From: JAAGZL01 sp050291725
GTDB lineage: Bacteria > Pseudomonadota > Gammaproteobacteria > Chromatiales > Chromatiaceae
Assembly (NCBI GenBank): GCA_050291725.1
Contig: JBNKKH010000012.1
Location: 1-37,332 of the forward strand
Direction of reading: 5' to 3'
DNA: 37,332 bases
Position numbers and translations under genes: made by a program. The notes under the pieces were generated by a model. That model was given only the letters and a program-made list of their open reading frames with translations. It had not been told where the DNA came from and did not search any database. Numbering within the stretch: the stretch's first letter is position 1; each line of letters opens with the position of its first letter. This document shows, piece after piece, positions 1-6,320 of this stretch.

Positions 1-140
1 TTCTGACTATTTTTTTGGCTAGTAGAATATACAGCTGGCACCTATGTGGAGTTATACAACACGTTTATCCCCTGCTTTTTATAAGCATATCAGCCCAACC
101 CCCATCAATAAACCCCTTTCCCAACAGTCTCCTTTTGGCC

Positions 141-163
141 GATTTGTACCAGTACAACAAATC
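141..163. repeat. Palindrome downstream of the integrase-domain gene
   Basis: The short palindrome TTGTACCAGTACAA (144-157) has 6-bp arms and a 2-nt centre. It overlaps a second pairing, GATTTGT (141-147) with ACAAATC (157-163). It lies about 60 bp past the stop codon of the leftward integrase-domain gene. There is no T-run, so it is more like a protein-binding site than an intrinsic terminator. The rest of 1-219 shows no convincing gene. Confidence 0.3.
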
Positions 164-219
164 ACGCAAACTGTCTGCTTTCAGGAGTAGTGCTTAACCT
201 GCATTTTCAGATAAACTCC

Positions 220-1086
220 TTACTTTCCTAAGTACACACTAGTGATCTGTTGCCTAATGTGCCCTAGCTCAAGGCTGATGGTTCTGCGGGCTTGACGATC
301 CATCACCTTCTGGCCTGGACTCAAGTCTTTGGTCACGGGTCCACCGGCAGCTGGGGACTTCCATCCGGTAAGTTCTTCATATCTTGACTGTGCATAGGCA
401 TGCCGCAGGCCGTGCATCTTCGATAGCCCGGCATTGGCTGTAAGCCGTTCATATACGCGTAGTTGCTGAACATAGTTCATATCTTCTGGAATCAAGGCTC
501 GTTTACCCGCCAGCTGGTGCGCACGTAGCAGCACTTTTCGTTGATGATCGTTGCGAATTGGAACCACGCGCTCCTTTCCACCTTTGGTCCAGCTAGACTT
601 CAGCCGGATATGGTCTCCACAATCTGCAAAATCCGGTATGAACTTGATTGCCTCCTCCCGACGCAGACCAAATGCTTGTTGCAGTTCCAGGCTCATACGC
701 ACATAGGGATTGGTAATTTTATCCAGATCCTGCGCCGTCATCCCTGTCGCTTTAGATGTGTTGCTGACAAACTGTCGATCCGGGATACCATAGTGATCAT
801 TTGACCTTGCGATGACGTTTTGCTTGTCGACTTTATCAGCCCACCAGCGCAATACTGACATACGGTTCTTGATAGTGCCGACCGCCAGATCCTGCTGCAT
901 CCAGTGTTCGACCAGCGCATCCACATGTTTGGGTTTTAAGGATCTCGGATTCATGCCATGAAAGCCCAAATCATGGAGTTGATTCGCCATCATCATCAGG
1001 TGATGGAAGCGCTTGGCCTGGGTTGAATAACTGCCATCCCTATTATGACGACAGATTTGTTTTAGTTGGTAATTCAGATCTCGCAT
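220..1086 (-). CDS. Integrase-domain tyrosine recombinase of the ICE-associated type (Integrase_1 family)
   Basis: This 288-residue protein is a probable DNA breaking-rejoining enzyme of the tyrosine recombinase superfamily, of the kind carried as an accessory gene in ICEs. An N-terminal SAM-like DNA-binding region (about 1-110) precedes the catalytic region. The full catalytic set is visible: Arg142 in GLRREE, Lys168 in TKGGKE, His225 and Arg228 in HGLRHA, His276 in LGH, and Tyr285 in VYLGK, three residues from the end. The ATG at 1086 has a GGAG eight bases upstream. It is read leftward behind a ~450-nt leader rich in hairpins. Whether it recombines this ICE or another site is unknown, because the xis-int pair at 14498-15840 is the better candidate for element excision. 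Confidence 0.85.
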   Translation of the reverse strand: MRDLNYQLKQICRHNRDGSYSTQAKRFHHLMMMANQLHDLGFHGMNPRSLKPKHVDALVEHWMQQDLAVGTIKNRMSVLRWWADKVDKQNVIARSNDHYGIPDRQFVSNTSKATGMTAQDLDKITNPYVRMSLELQQAFGLRREEAIKFIPDFADCGDHIRLKSSWTKGGKERVVPIRNDHQRKVLLRAHQLAGKRALIPEDMNYVQQLRVYERLTANAGLSKMHGLRHAYAQSRYEELTGWKSPAAGGPVTKDLSPGQKVMDRQARRTISLELGHIRQQITSVYLGK

Positions 1087-1089
1087 AGT

Positions 1090-1530
1090 GTTATCTCCAA
1101 ACGGTAAGTGTTTTTGGTCATCTGCTAGTCGAAACTATTCAGATCCGCATACGCGAAAAGACCATGGGCCACCACGCCCAATTGACCTGAAGATGCCTGG
1201 TCTCAGGCAGCGTTGTTTTTCCCTTTCGGGTAAAGGCCCAGCGCTGGCCAACATGCCCTTACGGGCCCTCTTTTAGGGTGGTTGCATACAACACCTCCTT
1301 ACAAATATGCGGAAGACGTCCGCGGTTTATGGAATATGAACATCAACGGCATGCCGGTGGCATACGTTATTGCTCGTCGATTAATTGCAGACAAATACCT
1401 GCGAGAATGAGTCGATCCTGGGATCGGTTCGGTTTGGAAGATGGATCCACGGCTTTCGCCGCAGCGCGTCAAAGGATCCGGATGCGCTCTGTTGCCACTG
1501 TACCCGCAGTGGCCACGGTTAAAATCGATC
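1090..1530 (-). promoter_or_regulatory. Long structured leader of the integrase-domain gene
   Basis: There is no convincing gene here, but several short hairpins on the minus strand. GCCACTG (1494-1500) pairs with CAGTGGC (1507-1513). GCCC and GGGC (1255-1266) close a GTAA tetraloop. CCAGCGCTGG lies at 1238-1247. CCC and GGG (1221-1230) close a GAAA tetraloop, and GCCTG pairs with CAGGC (1195-1208). GNRA-type loops are typical of folded RNA. The part at 1433-1530 resembles 6419-6525 in front of the DUF3577 gene, including the CCACTG/CAGTGG hairpin, whose outer pair is G-C here and A-T there. The decamer CAACCACCCT (1274-1283 read leftward) also recurs in the other leader. A cis-acting RNA is likely; the ligand or mechanism is unknown. 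Confidence 0.5.
1273..1287 (-). promoter_or_regulatory. Possible four-codon leader peptide (Met-Gln-Pro-Pro-stop)
   Basis: An unusually strong ribosome-binding site, AAGGAGG (1294-1300 read leftward), lies six bases before ATG CAA CCA CCC TAA. No other open frame uses this signal. The two prolines before the stop would slow termination, and tetraloop hairpins follow at once, so a translation-dependent switch for the downstream integrase-domain gene is conceivable. It could equally be the relic of a longer gene. Confidence 0.3.
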
Positions 1531-1604
1531 GAGGGCTACAGTGTAAGAACACAAAACCCAGCTGTAATCGATAAATCTAATCGCTAGCCTGCATCGTTAA
1601 TGGG

Positions 1605-1900
1605 ACTGCCGCCCTCGTCACTACCCCGCTACGCTTGCCAGTGACGAGGGCGCCTTCGGATCTGGCAAGCCGAGCGCCAGGCGACTGCCTGTCACTGGGC
1701 TTGCTGTATTCGGCTCGTTACAGGCCTTCGGGCAACACTACCTGCCCACAGGGGTCCACAGGCCCCGCGTACGCGGTCCCGCCCTTGGCTGCGCGAGTGA
1801 GATGCTCGCTACACCGTGGCGGTCAAGGCATGGGGACTCTGTGGACAGCTAGCCTTTTCGGACGTCCCTACTCTACGTTCGGTCTGGACTGTACGCGAAC
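1605..1900. other. GC-rich, densely self-complementary non-coding block
   Basis: This stretch is clearly richer in G and C than the AT-rich DNA on either side and is packed with inverted repeats. GCCCTCGTCACT (1611-1622) pairs with AGTGACGAGGGC (1640-1651), a perfect 12-bp stem with a 17-nt loop. GCAAGCC (1665-1671) pairs with GGCTTGC (1698-1704). A CCGCGTACGCGG palindrome and a GGGG/CCCC hairpin follow near 1750-1780. The frames crossing it carry no recognisable protein. It could be a transfer origin, another replication or maintenance site of the ICE, or a structured non-coding RNA; the sequence alone does not decide. Confidence 0.5.
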
Positions 1901-2051
1901 GGCACAAACAGAGTAAAGAATGTTAAATAAGATAAAATAAATGCGTCCTCTTTTTCGTGACGGTGACAGTGCAGACACGATTAATTGGACTATAGTAATG
2001 AATTTGACCTAGGTTCCGATACATAATAGCAGCCCCCAATAATACATCTGG

Positions 2052-2086
2052 GGATGCTAAATAGTCGTGCACGGATGCTCTAAATA
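2052..2086. repeat. Direct repeats spaced 21 bp in front of the recombinase gene
   Basis: GGATGCTAAATA (2052-2063) and GGATGCTCTAAATA (2073-2086) begin 21 bp apart, two helical turns, so proteins bound to them would sit on the same face of the DNA. They end 28 bp before the recombinase start codon. They may be an operator or recombinase accessory sites. Confidence 0.4.
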
Positions 2087-2114
2087 ACAACACTAAGACA
2101 TCCGGAGCCTAACC

Positions 2115-3083
2115 ATGAAATTGATCCTTCTGGTCGAGGAGTACCTCGACTTTTGTCGTTATACCAAGAAACTCTCTCACCATACCATTCGCGCATATCG
2201 GGGCGATCTTAATGAATGGATGCGATTTGCTAAGCCAAGCCGCCGTATTAGTGAATGCGGCCGGGATCTTATTAAAGACTATGTTCGTTATCTCTTTGAA
2301 AAGTGTAATCTAAAAGAATCCAGTGTTAAACGGCGCATTGCCTGCCTGAAGGCAATGTTCCGCTGGCTGGAAGTGGAAGACAGGATTGATGAAAACCCAT
2401 TTCATCGTGTGTTTCTCAAAATTCGGCTGCCGTCCACACTCCCCAGAAGTCTTTCCCAAAATGAAATACGCAGGTTGATGTTTGCGCCAGTCAAAAAACT
2501 TGGATTCAGCAACCGAGCTGAATGTAGGGGAAATGAGCTAGCTGAGGCAGTCATTGATAGAAAAAGCTTTACTCACCTTACTACATTGATAGCCATTGAA
2601 CTGTTGTTTGTCACAGGTATTCGTGTTGGAGAACTGGTCAGCTTGAAAATCCTAGATATGGATCTCCAGGAAGGTAGTATCCGTATTCATGGCAAGGGAG
2701 ATAGAGAAAGAGTCGTGTTTCTTCCATATCCGGAAACTCGGGAGTTGATACGGGCATACTTAAAGCTAAGGGTGAAACGCCTACCCACAGGTGACTCACT
2801 ATTAATAATACCGCTAGGCAGACCGGCAGATAGTCAACACATACGCAAACTTATATGTAAGGCTGGTGAGAATGCCGGTCTTAACCGCAGAATCACTCCG
2901 CACATGTTACGCCACACCACAGCTACAGAATTGCTGAATAATGGTGTGGATATTCGCTTTGTACAGAAGCTACTTGGGCATCAGAGCATCACTACCACGC
3001 AGATATACACCCAAGTGACAGATGTGGCTCTTCGTAAGGCAATTACTAGGGGGCACCCGATGAAGCGTTTGGTTAATTCTTAG
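2115..3083 (+). CDS. XerC/XerD-like tyrosine recombinase, candidate DNA invertase
   Basis: This is a complete 322-residue site-specific recombinase. The N-terminal SAM-like core-binding domain covers about 5-95 and the catalytic domain about 110-315. All catalytic residues are visible: Arg170 in TGIRVGEL, Lys194 in GKGDRER, His263 and Arg266 in HMLRHTTAT, His289 in LLGHQS, and Tyr298 in QIYTQ. A short insert (about 130-150, RAECRGNELAEAV) separates two parts of the catalytic domain. The ATG at 2115 is preceded by CCGGAG. The stop TAG is followed at once by TGA and TAA, which begin the left copy of an 18-bp inverted repeat flanking the next two genes. This placement suggests that the enzyme inverts that segment. 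It is not the cellular dimer-resolution XerC/D judging from its context. Confidence 0.88.
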   Translation: MKLILLVEEYLDFCRYTKKLSHHTIRAYRGDLNEWMRFAKPSRRISECGRDLIKDYVRYLFEKCNLKESSVKRRIACLKAMFRWLEVEDRIDENPFHRVFLKIRLPSTLPRSLSQNEIRRLMFAPVKKLGFSNRAECRGNELAEAVIDRKSFTHLTTLIAIELLFVTGIRVGELVSLKILDMDLQEGSIRIHGKGDRERVVFLPYPETRELIRAYLKLRVKRLPTGDSLLIIPLGRPADSQHIRKLICKAGENAGLNRRITPHMLRHTTATELLNNGVDIRFVQKLLGHQSITTTQIYTQVTDVALRKAITRGHPMKRLVNS

Positions 3084-3101
3084 TGATAACTAATAATTAT
3101 G
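3084..3101 (+). repeat. Left 18-bp inverted repeat of the putative invertible segment
   Basis: TGATAACTAATAATTATG is perfectly repeated in inverse orientation at 4678-4695. It begins directly after the recombinase stop codon and ends with the ATG of the membrane-protein gene. The repeat is itself an imperfect palindrome around a central A (ATAACTA / TAATTAT, one mismatched pair per arm), as expected for a tyrosine recombinase core site. Similarity between the two ends continues, with mismatches, for about 20 bp into both coding regions. Confidence 0.7.
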
Positions 3102-4133
3102 CGTTGGCTATTTTCTAAAATCATAGCTTGGCTGTTAGTCGAGAAAAATGCAATTCGTAACTCGATAATCGTGGGCTGTGTAACTTTTCTTGCTGAAGCT
3201 ACTATTTTACTAGTGGCAGGCATGATAGATGGTAGTTACTGGATAAAAGGAGATTCTGTAGGTCTGTTTGAGCATGCGGGGATTTGGGCTATCATATTTG
3301 GTGATTTATTCATAACATTTTTGATAGCGTTATTAGTCAAAAGCTCAAAAAGAATCAGTTCAAAGACCCCAACTACGCATGACAAATTAACATATCGATA
3401 TCTGAGATATGCAAGATACAGCATATTCAAATCTTTTGATTGCACTTCTAAACACCTGTATCTTCTCATATGGATAATTGCGATTGCTACATTGTTCTGG
3501 ATGAATAATGCTTATCAAACTATATATCCTGAGCGTTACTATGGAAATGACGTATTTGACTCTATAAATCATGAAATGAGTTACATAGGAGTCAGGATAA
3601 TCCTTGCAACCTCGTGGATCTTCTTTTATCCAATTGCGGTTTTTGTGTCACTAGTAATTGGGTTTTCCTTAAATAGAGTCTTACTAAGACTGAGGGCAAA
3701 AAAGAAATTAGAATATAATACATTACACCCTGATAATTGTGGTGGGTTCTCATATCTAGGAAATCTCAATGTAATTTTTATTGGTGGCGTATTTATTGTT
3801 TACTTTGAACTTGTTATGGTGCTTATGACGCATGATAGGCTAAACCCAGGGTTAATATCAGGGTTTATATTTGCATCAGTTTTGTTTTTCTCTTCGACAT
3901 TCGTAATGCTGTATCCAATATATGGGTATTTGAGAGAAATTCGAACAAAATTAATTTCTTCGAATTATAAAAGGTTGAACAAAACCAAATCATCCTATGA
4001 GCTGATACACTATGGATTGTTAGTTAATAAGCTATCATTTTCTCCCTACAATCAACTTCAGCAATCTATTGTTGCAGTGGCACGTACAGCGCCAATTGCC
4101 GTAGCAATATTGAAATACTACCAAACTATTTAG
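3099..4133 (+). CDS. Six-helix membrane protein of unknown function
   Basis: This 344-residue inner-membrane protein has about six hydrophobic helices (near 23-43, 62-80, 121-137, 165-190, 223-245 and 252-277) and a basic loop at 191-203. The segment HPDNCGG (210-216) resembles the HPDxxGG motif seen in several uncharacterised bacterial membrane protein families. The start ATG lies 16 bases after the recombinase stop, in the same frame and without a Shine-Dalgarno sequence, so expression is probably coupled to the recombinase gene. It converges with, and overlaps by 8 bp, the phosphatidyltransferase gene. Base composition is AT-rich compared with the ICE operon. No function can be assigned; a role in envelope modification is only suggested by its partner. 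Confidence 0.75.
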   Translation: MRWLFSKIIAWLLVEKNAIRNSIIVGCVTFLAEATILLVAGMIDGSYWIKGDSVGLFEHAGIWAIIFGDLFITFLIALLVKSSKRISSKTPTTHDKLTYRYLRYARYSIFKSFDCTSKHLYLLIWIIAIATLFWMNNAYQTIYPERYYGNDVFDSINHEMSYIGVRIILATSWIFFYPIAVFVSLVIGFSLNRVLLRLRAKKKLEYNTLHPDNCGGFSYLGNLNVIFIGGVFIVYFELVMVLMTHDRLNPGLISGFIFASVLFFSSTFVMLYPIYGYLREIRTKLISSNYKRLNKTKSSYELIHYGLLVNKLSFSPYNQLQQSIVAVARTAPIAVAILKYYQTI

Positions 4134-4680
4134 ATTTATTAACAAGCATCAATACTTGCCCTATTGTGGCTGGTATTAATGATGCGTAAAGAACTATCAA
4201 CGCAATATTATACAAAATGCCATTCAATTGTGTATTTGGTATTAATGGAATAACAACAAATATCAAAAGCGCCCCCCGTAGAAAAATAGCAAATAGAATG
4301 GAATATATTTTATATTTTGGCAGATCTCTAGCTATCTCCTTAGCCATAATACGCTTAGCTATAATAATCAAATCCCGCATGATGACTAACCAAACAATGA
4401 TTGGAGATAATTCAAACTCCCTCTGTACCGCCAAAAGAACACCAAAATGAAAAAGCTTATCAGCTATTGAGTCTTGAATATAACCTTCTGGACTGGGTGT
4501 TGAGTATCTTCGTGCGATAAAGCCGTCTAAATGATCAGATGTTTGAGCTAATATAATGATAATAATGCAATATATGACAAGGCTTCTATCAGTTGCATCA
4601 AATAGAACAATGAACAGTCCTCCTAATACTGCTCGAAAACATGCGATAAATAGTAAAACTTTACCAAATGGCCTACCCAT
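4126..4680 (-). CDS. CDP-alcohol phosphatidyltransferase family protein
   Basis: This 184-residue integral membrane enzyme would transfer a phosphatidyl (or related phospho-alcohol) group from a CDP-linked donor to an alcohol acceptor in lipid or polar headgroup synthesis. The complete family signature is present: Asp49, Asp52-Gly53, Ala56-Arg57, Gly66, Asp70 and Asp74, matching D-x2-DG-x2-AR-x8-G-x3-D-x3-D. Several hydrophobic helices surround it (about 8-28, 33-46, 76-86, 93-110 and 125-178). The length is typical of the shorter family members. Its ATG is part of the right inverted repeat and no Shine-Dalgarno sequence precedes it. The acceptor cannot be told from sequence. As a cargo gene in a likely switch it may alter surface lipids. 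Confidence 0.85.
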   Translation of the reverse strand: MGRPFGKVLLFIACFRAVLGGLFIVLFDATDRSLVIYCIIIIILAQTSDHLDGFIARRYSTPSPEGYIQDSIADKLFHFGVLLAVQREFELSPIIVWLVIMRDLIIIAKRIMAKEIARDLPKYKIYSILFAIFLRGALLIFVVIPLIPNTQLNGILYNIALIVLYASLIPATIGQVLMLVNKSK

Positions 4681-4695
4681 AATTATTAGTTATCA
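4678..4695 (-). repeat. Right 18-bp inverted repeat of the putative invertible segment
   Basis: Read leftward this is TGATAACTAATAATTATG, identical over 18 of 18 bases to 3084-3101, and it ends with the ATG of the phosphatidyltransferase gene. The base outside the repeat differs between the two copies, so the perfect match is exactly 18 bp. Confidence 0.7.
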
Positions 4696-4723
4696 TTTGT
4701 TTTTAGTTAAAGGACGGTGAAGC

Positions 4724-4729
4724 ATTATA
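4724..4729 (-). promoter_or_regulatory. Possible -10 box facing the phosphatidyltransferase gene
   Basis: A perfect TATAAT is read leftward 44 bp before the start codon. No convincing -35 box is seen at 16-18 bp, so this would be a weak or activator-dependent promoter. It lies outside the inverted repeat and would therefore drive whichever gene is in the right-hand position. Confidence 0.25.
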
Positions 4730-4841
4730 CTTATTAAACCGCAGTTCCCGTCTGGTTACTTTTTTATAATTTAACCGACTAATAGGTCGTTGTCACGCGG
4801 TATCATAAATGTAAGAAATTTCCTACAAATGGTTTCTTGGG

Positions 4842-5222
4842 TTATGGCGAATCATTTTTGTCGCTTGCGTGAATGCAGTTGATAATTACCATGGGACTGC
4901 ATGTTGGAGGCTGCGGAGGCTGTCGGAGGTGTTGACCGAAATCCTTACTGGTTCGAATGGCGTGAGAAGCCATGTAAAGCACATCCAACAATCGACCTGC
5001 TTCATCCTGAAACGGCTTTTTCCGGCTATCATATTCGGCCCAGGCCACACAGTCTTCCCAAACCGCTGAAGTCAGTGCCACCGGCCACTTAAACCCGGCT
5101 TCCTGTACCATGGTACCTGCATCAACCAGTACGCCATCCTAGATGGCCTGGGCACGGGTATAGTCGTATATAACTTCACCGAAAACGGATTCATCATTTG
5201 AGTTAACGGAAGAGTTGCACAT
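4842..5222 (-). pseudogene. DUF6573-family ICE gene broken by an in-frame TAG
   Basis: Reading leftward from the ATG at 5222 (AAGGAG seven bases upstream), the frame gives MCNSSVNSNDESVFGEVIYD, then YTRAQAI, a TAG at 5141-5139, and then continues in the same frame with DGVLVDAGTMVQEAGFKWP and a well-preserved body ending in DVLYMASHAIRTSKD. Members of this small ICE family have one uninterrupted domain here, with an ordinary residue at the stop position. The last ~25 residues (proline-rich, then KNDSP) do not resemble the usual family end, so the 3' part is probably altered too. A restart at the ATG at 5111 would give only an 89-residue fragment. It is the last gene of the operon and its function is unknown even when intact. 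Confidence 0.7.
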
Positions 5223-5262
5223 AGTGTTTCTCCTTGATTGGATAAGCACCTGGTCACACCCC

Positions 5263-5292
5263 CTTCCCCAACGGGGAAGAAGATGCTTCCCC
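5263..5292 (-). promoter_or_regulatory. Alternative hairpins in the gap before the DUF6573 gene
   Basis: CTTCCCC occurs at 5263-5269 and again at 5286-5292, with GGGGAAG between them at 5273-5279, so the middle arm can pair with either copy. Mutually exclusive stems like this suggest an attenuator or mRNA-processing site between radC and the DUF6573 gene. No T-run follows. Confidence 0.35.
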
Positions 5293-5320
5293 GGTAGGGT
5301 TTGTAGAAAAGTATTAAACT

Positions 5321-5812
5321 TCAAAGCAGTCCTCGTTCCGCGAATGAGATGCTCTCACCTGCCGATACCACGAAGTGGTCCAGCACCCGCACCTCAACAA
5401 GTGCAAGTGCGTCTTTCAGCCGGCGGGTGATCGCCTCATCCGCATGACTGGGCTCAGCAACGCCCGATGGATGATTATGAAAAAAGAGCATGGCGGCAGC
5501 GTTCAGTTCCAGTGCCTTTTGCACGACAATCCGCGGATGAACTGACGAACCATCGATGGTACCCTGAAACAACTCGCGTACAGCAATGATGCGATGTCGG
5601 TTATCCAGGAACATGCATCCGAATACCTCATTGCGATATTCGGCCAGACGCAGACGCAGATAATTCCGCGTCTCTTCCGGACTGCTCAATGCTCTCCCGG
5701 CGCGATGCTTGATCGCCAATACCTTCATTGCCAACATCACCACTGTTTGCTTCTCCGCATTGTTTAGCTCAGATACCTTGAAACCGGCGAACCGGTCATC
5801 TCTGTTTTCCAT
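5321..5812 (-). CDS. radC: RadC-family JAB/MPN domain protein
   Basis: A 163-residue protein of the RadC family, commonly carried by ICEs. It has the JAMM metal-binding motif HNHPSG followed by PSHADE, the typical H-x-H-P-x-G...S...D arrangement near residues 110-125, and the usual end VVSAGESISFAERGLL. The N-terminal helix-hairpin-helix part of chromosomal RadC is missing; about 40 residues precede the JAB domain. The start is the ATG at 5812, because GAGGAG lies seven bases upstream; the open frame extends further but without a signal. Family role is unclear: a metallopeptidase-like fold is present, and the old DNA-repair assignment of RadC was withdrawn. The ribosome-binding site is inside a 10-bp hairpin stem. 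Confidence 0.88.
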   Translation of the reverse strand: MENRDDRFAGFKVSELNNAEKQTVVMLAMKVLAIKHRAGRALSSPEETRNYLRLRLAEYRNEVFGCMFLDNRHRIIAVRELFQGTIDGSSVHPRIVVQKALELNAAAMLFFHNHPSGVAEPSHADEAITRRLKDALALVEVRVLDHFVVSAGESISFAERGLL

Positions 5813-5813
5813 G

Positions 5814-5905
5814 ACGGATCTCCTCGAATTAACGGGGAGATCCGTCCCATGGGGGAGGATCCCCCGATGGGTTGGAAGGTGGCCGGGTAACTGGGTTACC
5901 CGGCC
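5814..5905 (-). promoter_or_regulatory. Three strong hairpins between the DUF3577 gene and radC, one covering the radC ribosome-binding site
   Basis: ACGGATCTCC (5814-5823) pairs with GGAGATCCGT (5836-5845), a perfect 10-bp stem with a 12-nt loop; in the mRNA the GGAGAT that serves radC is in this stem. A second stem is CCCAT-GGGGG (5846-5855) with CCCCC and ATGGG (5861-5871), interrupted by one bulged base. A third is GGCCGGGTAAC (5881-5891) with GTTACCCGGCC (5895-5905), 11 bp with a 3-nt loop. There are no T-runs, so these are more likely stability, processing or translation-control elements than terminators. Confidence 0.5.
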
Positions 5906-5915
5906 TGTTGTGGAT

Positions 5916-6320
5916 CTACGCGGCGCTTTCCTGCTGCGTTGGGAACGGCTGGCCGTCGACCTTGGCCCATGGCACACGCAGTAACCGTGCCTTCAGGTTG
6001 ACGCCGAGTTCACCGGCCTTGTCACCATTCTTGAATGTAAAGGGCTCTGCATGTAGATCACTGAGCGTGAATCCAATGAGCACCTTCAGCTTGCCCTCCA
6101 CGGCCGGTTTAAGTTGGCGCACGATTTGCTGCGCCTTCTTGCCGGACACTGAACACTCGAAATGAGTGTACTGGGCGTTTTCAGCACTGCCTCGCAGTGC
6201 AGCGATGGTGACACTTAGAAAAGGCGTACCCTCTTCCGGTGTCACCTCACGGACACGGCTGAGATAACCGATACCGTTGGTATGAAGATCGAAATACTTG
6301 GGACTTTCGTTGCTTGCCAT
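5916..6320 (-). CDS. DUF3577 (STY4534-family) ICE protein
   Basis: A 134-residue soluble protein of the DUF3577/STY4534 family, found in ICE backbones and often described as replication-associated, although the reaction is not known. Recognised from the start SPKYFDLHTNGIGYLSRVRE, the middle FECSVSGKKAQQIVRQLKP and the end LLRVPWAKVDGQ. The family is short, and this length is normal. The ATG at 6320 follows AAGGAG eight bases upstream. The gene sits between parM and radC with a ~210-bp structured leader, longer than other gaps in this operon. Single-stranded DNA-binding has been proposed for similar small ICE proteins, but nothing in the sequence proves it. Confidence 0.8.
   Translation of the reverse strand: MASNESPKYFDLHTNGIGYLSRVREVTPEEGTPFLSVTIAALRGSAENAQYTHFECSVSGKKAQQIVRQLKPAVEGKLKVLIGFTLSDLHAEPFTFKNGDKAGELGVNLKARLLRVPWAKVDGQPFPTQQESAA

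Larger units (their letters stand above)
3084..4695. mobile_element. Putative invertible DNA segment (two-state switch)
   Basis: A 1612-bp segment is bounded by perfect 18-bp inverted repeats and lies directly behind a tyrosine recombinase gene. It holds two convergent genes that overlap by 8 bp at their 3' ends. Each gene's start codon is the last three bases of a repeat. Neither gene has a ribosome-binding site within the repeat, so the gene facing right would depend on translation or transcription continuing from the recombinase. Inversion would exchange the membrane protein and the CDP-alcohol phosphatidyltransferase at that position. This is inference from layout; only one orientation is seen. 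Confidence 0.6.

Noticed and set aside
1278..1916. Two rightward open frames (1278-1574 and 1635-1916)
   Set aside because: Their translations show no domain pattern, they run through palindromes and hairpins, and they lack ribosome-binding sites. The strong AAGGAGG signal in this area belongs to the opposite strand.
2115..3083. Housekeeping XerC or XerD of the chromosome
   Set aside because: The catalytic residues fit, but the gene sits inside an ICE, has an unusual insert near 130-150, and is joined directly to an inverted-repeat-bounded gene pair instead of the usual xer neighbours.
3084..4695. Insertion sequence or transposon flanked by terminal inverted repeats
   Set aside because: The repeats contain the start codons of the enclosed genes, no target-site duplication is seen just outside them, and neither enclosed gene is a transposase.
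5321..5977. A longer RadC start giving 218 residues
   Set aside because: The added N-terminus is Arg/Ser/Pro-rich without family similarity and covers the hairpin cluster; GAGGAG with good spacing marks the ATG at 5812.
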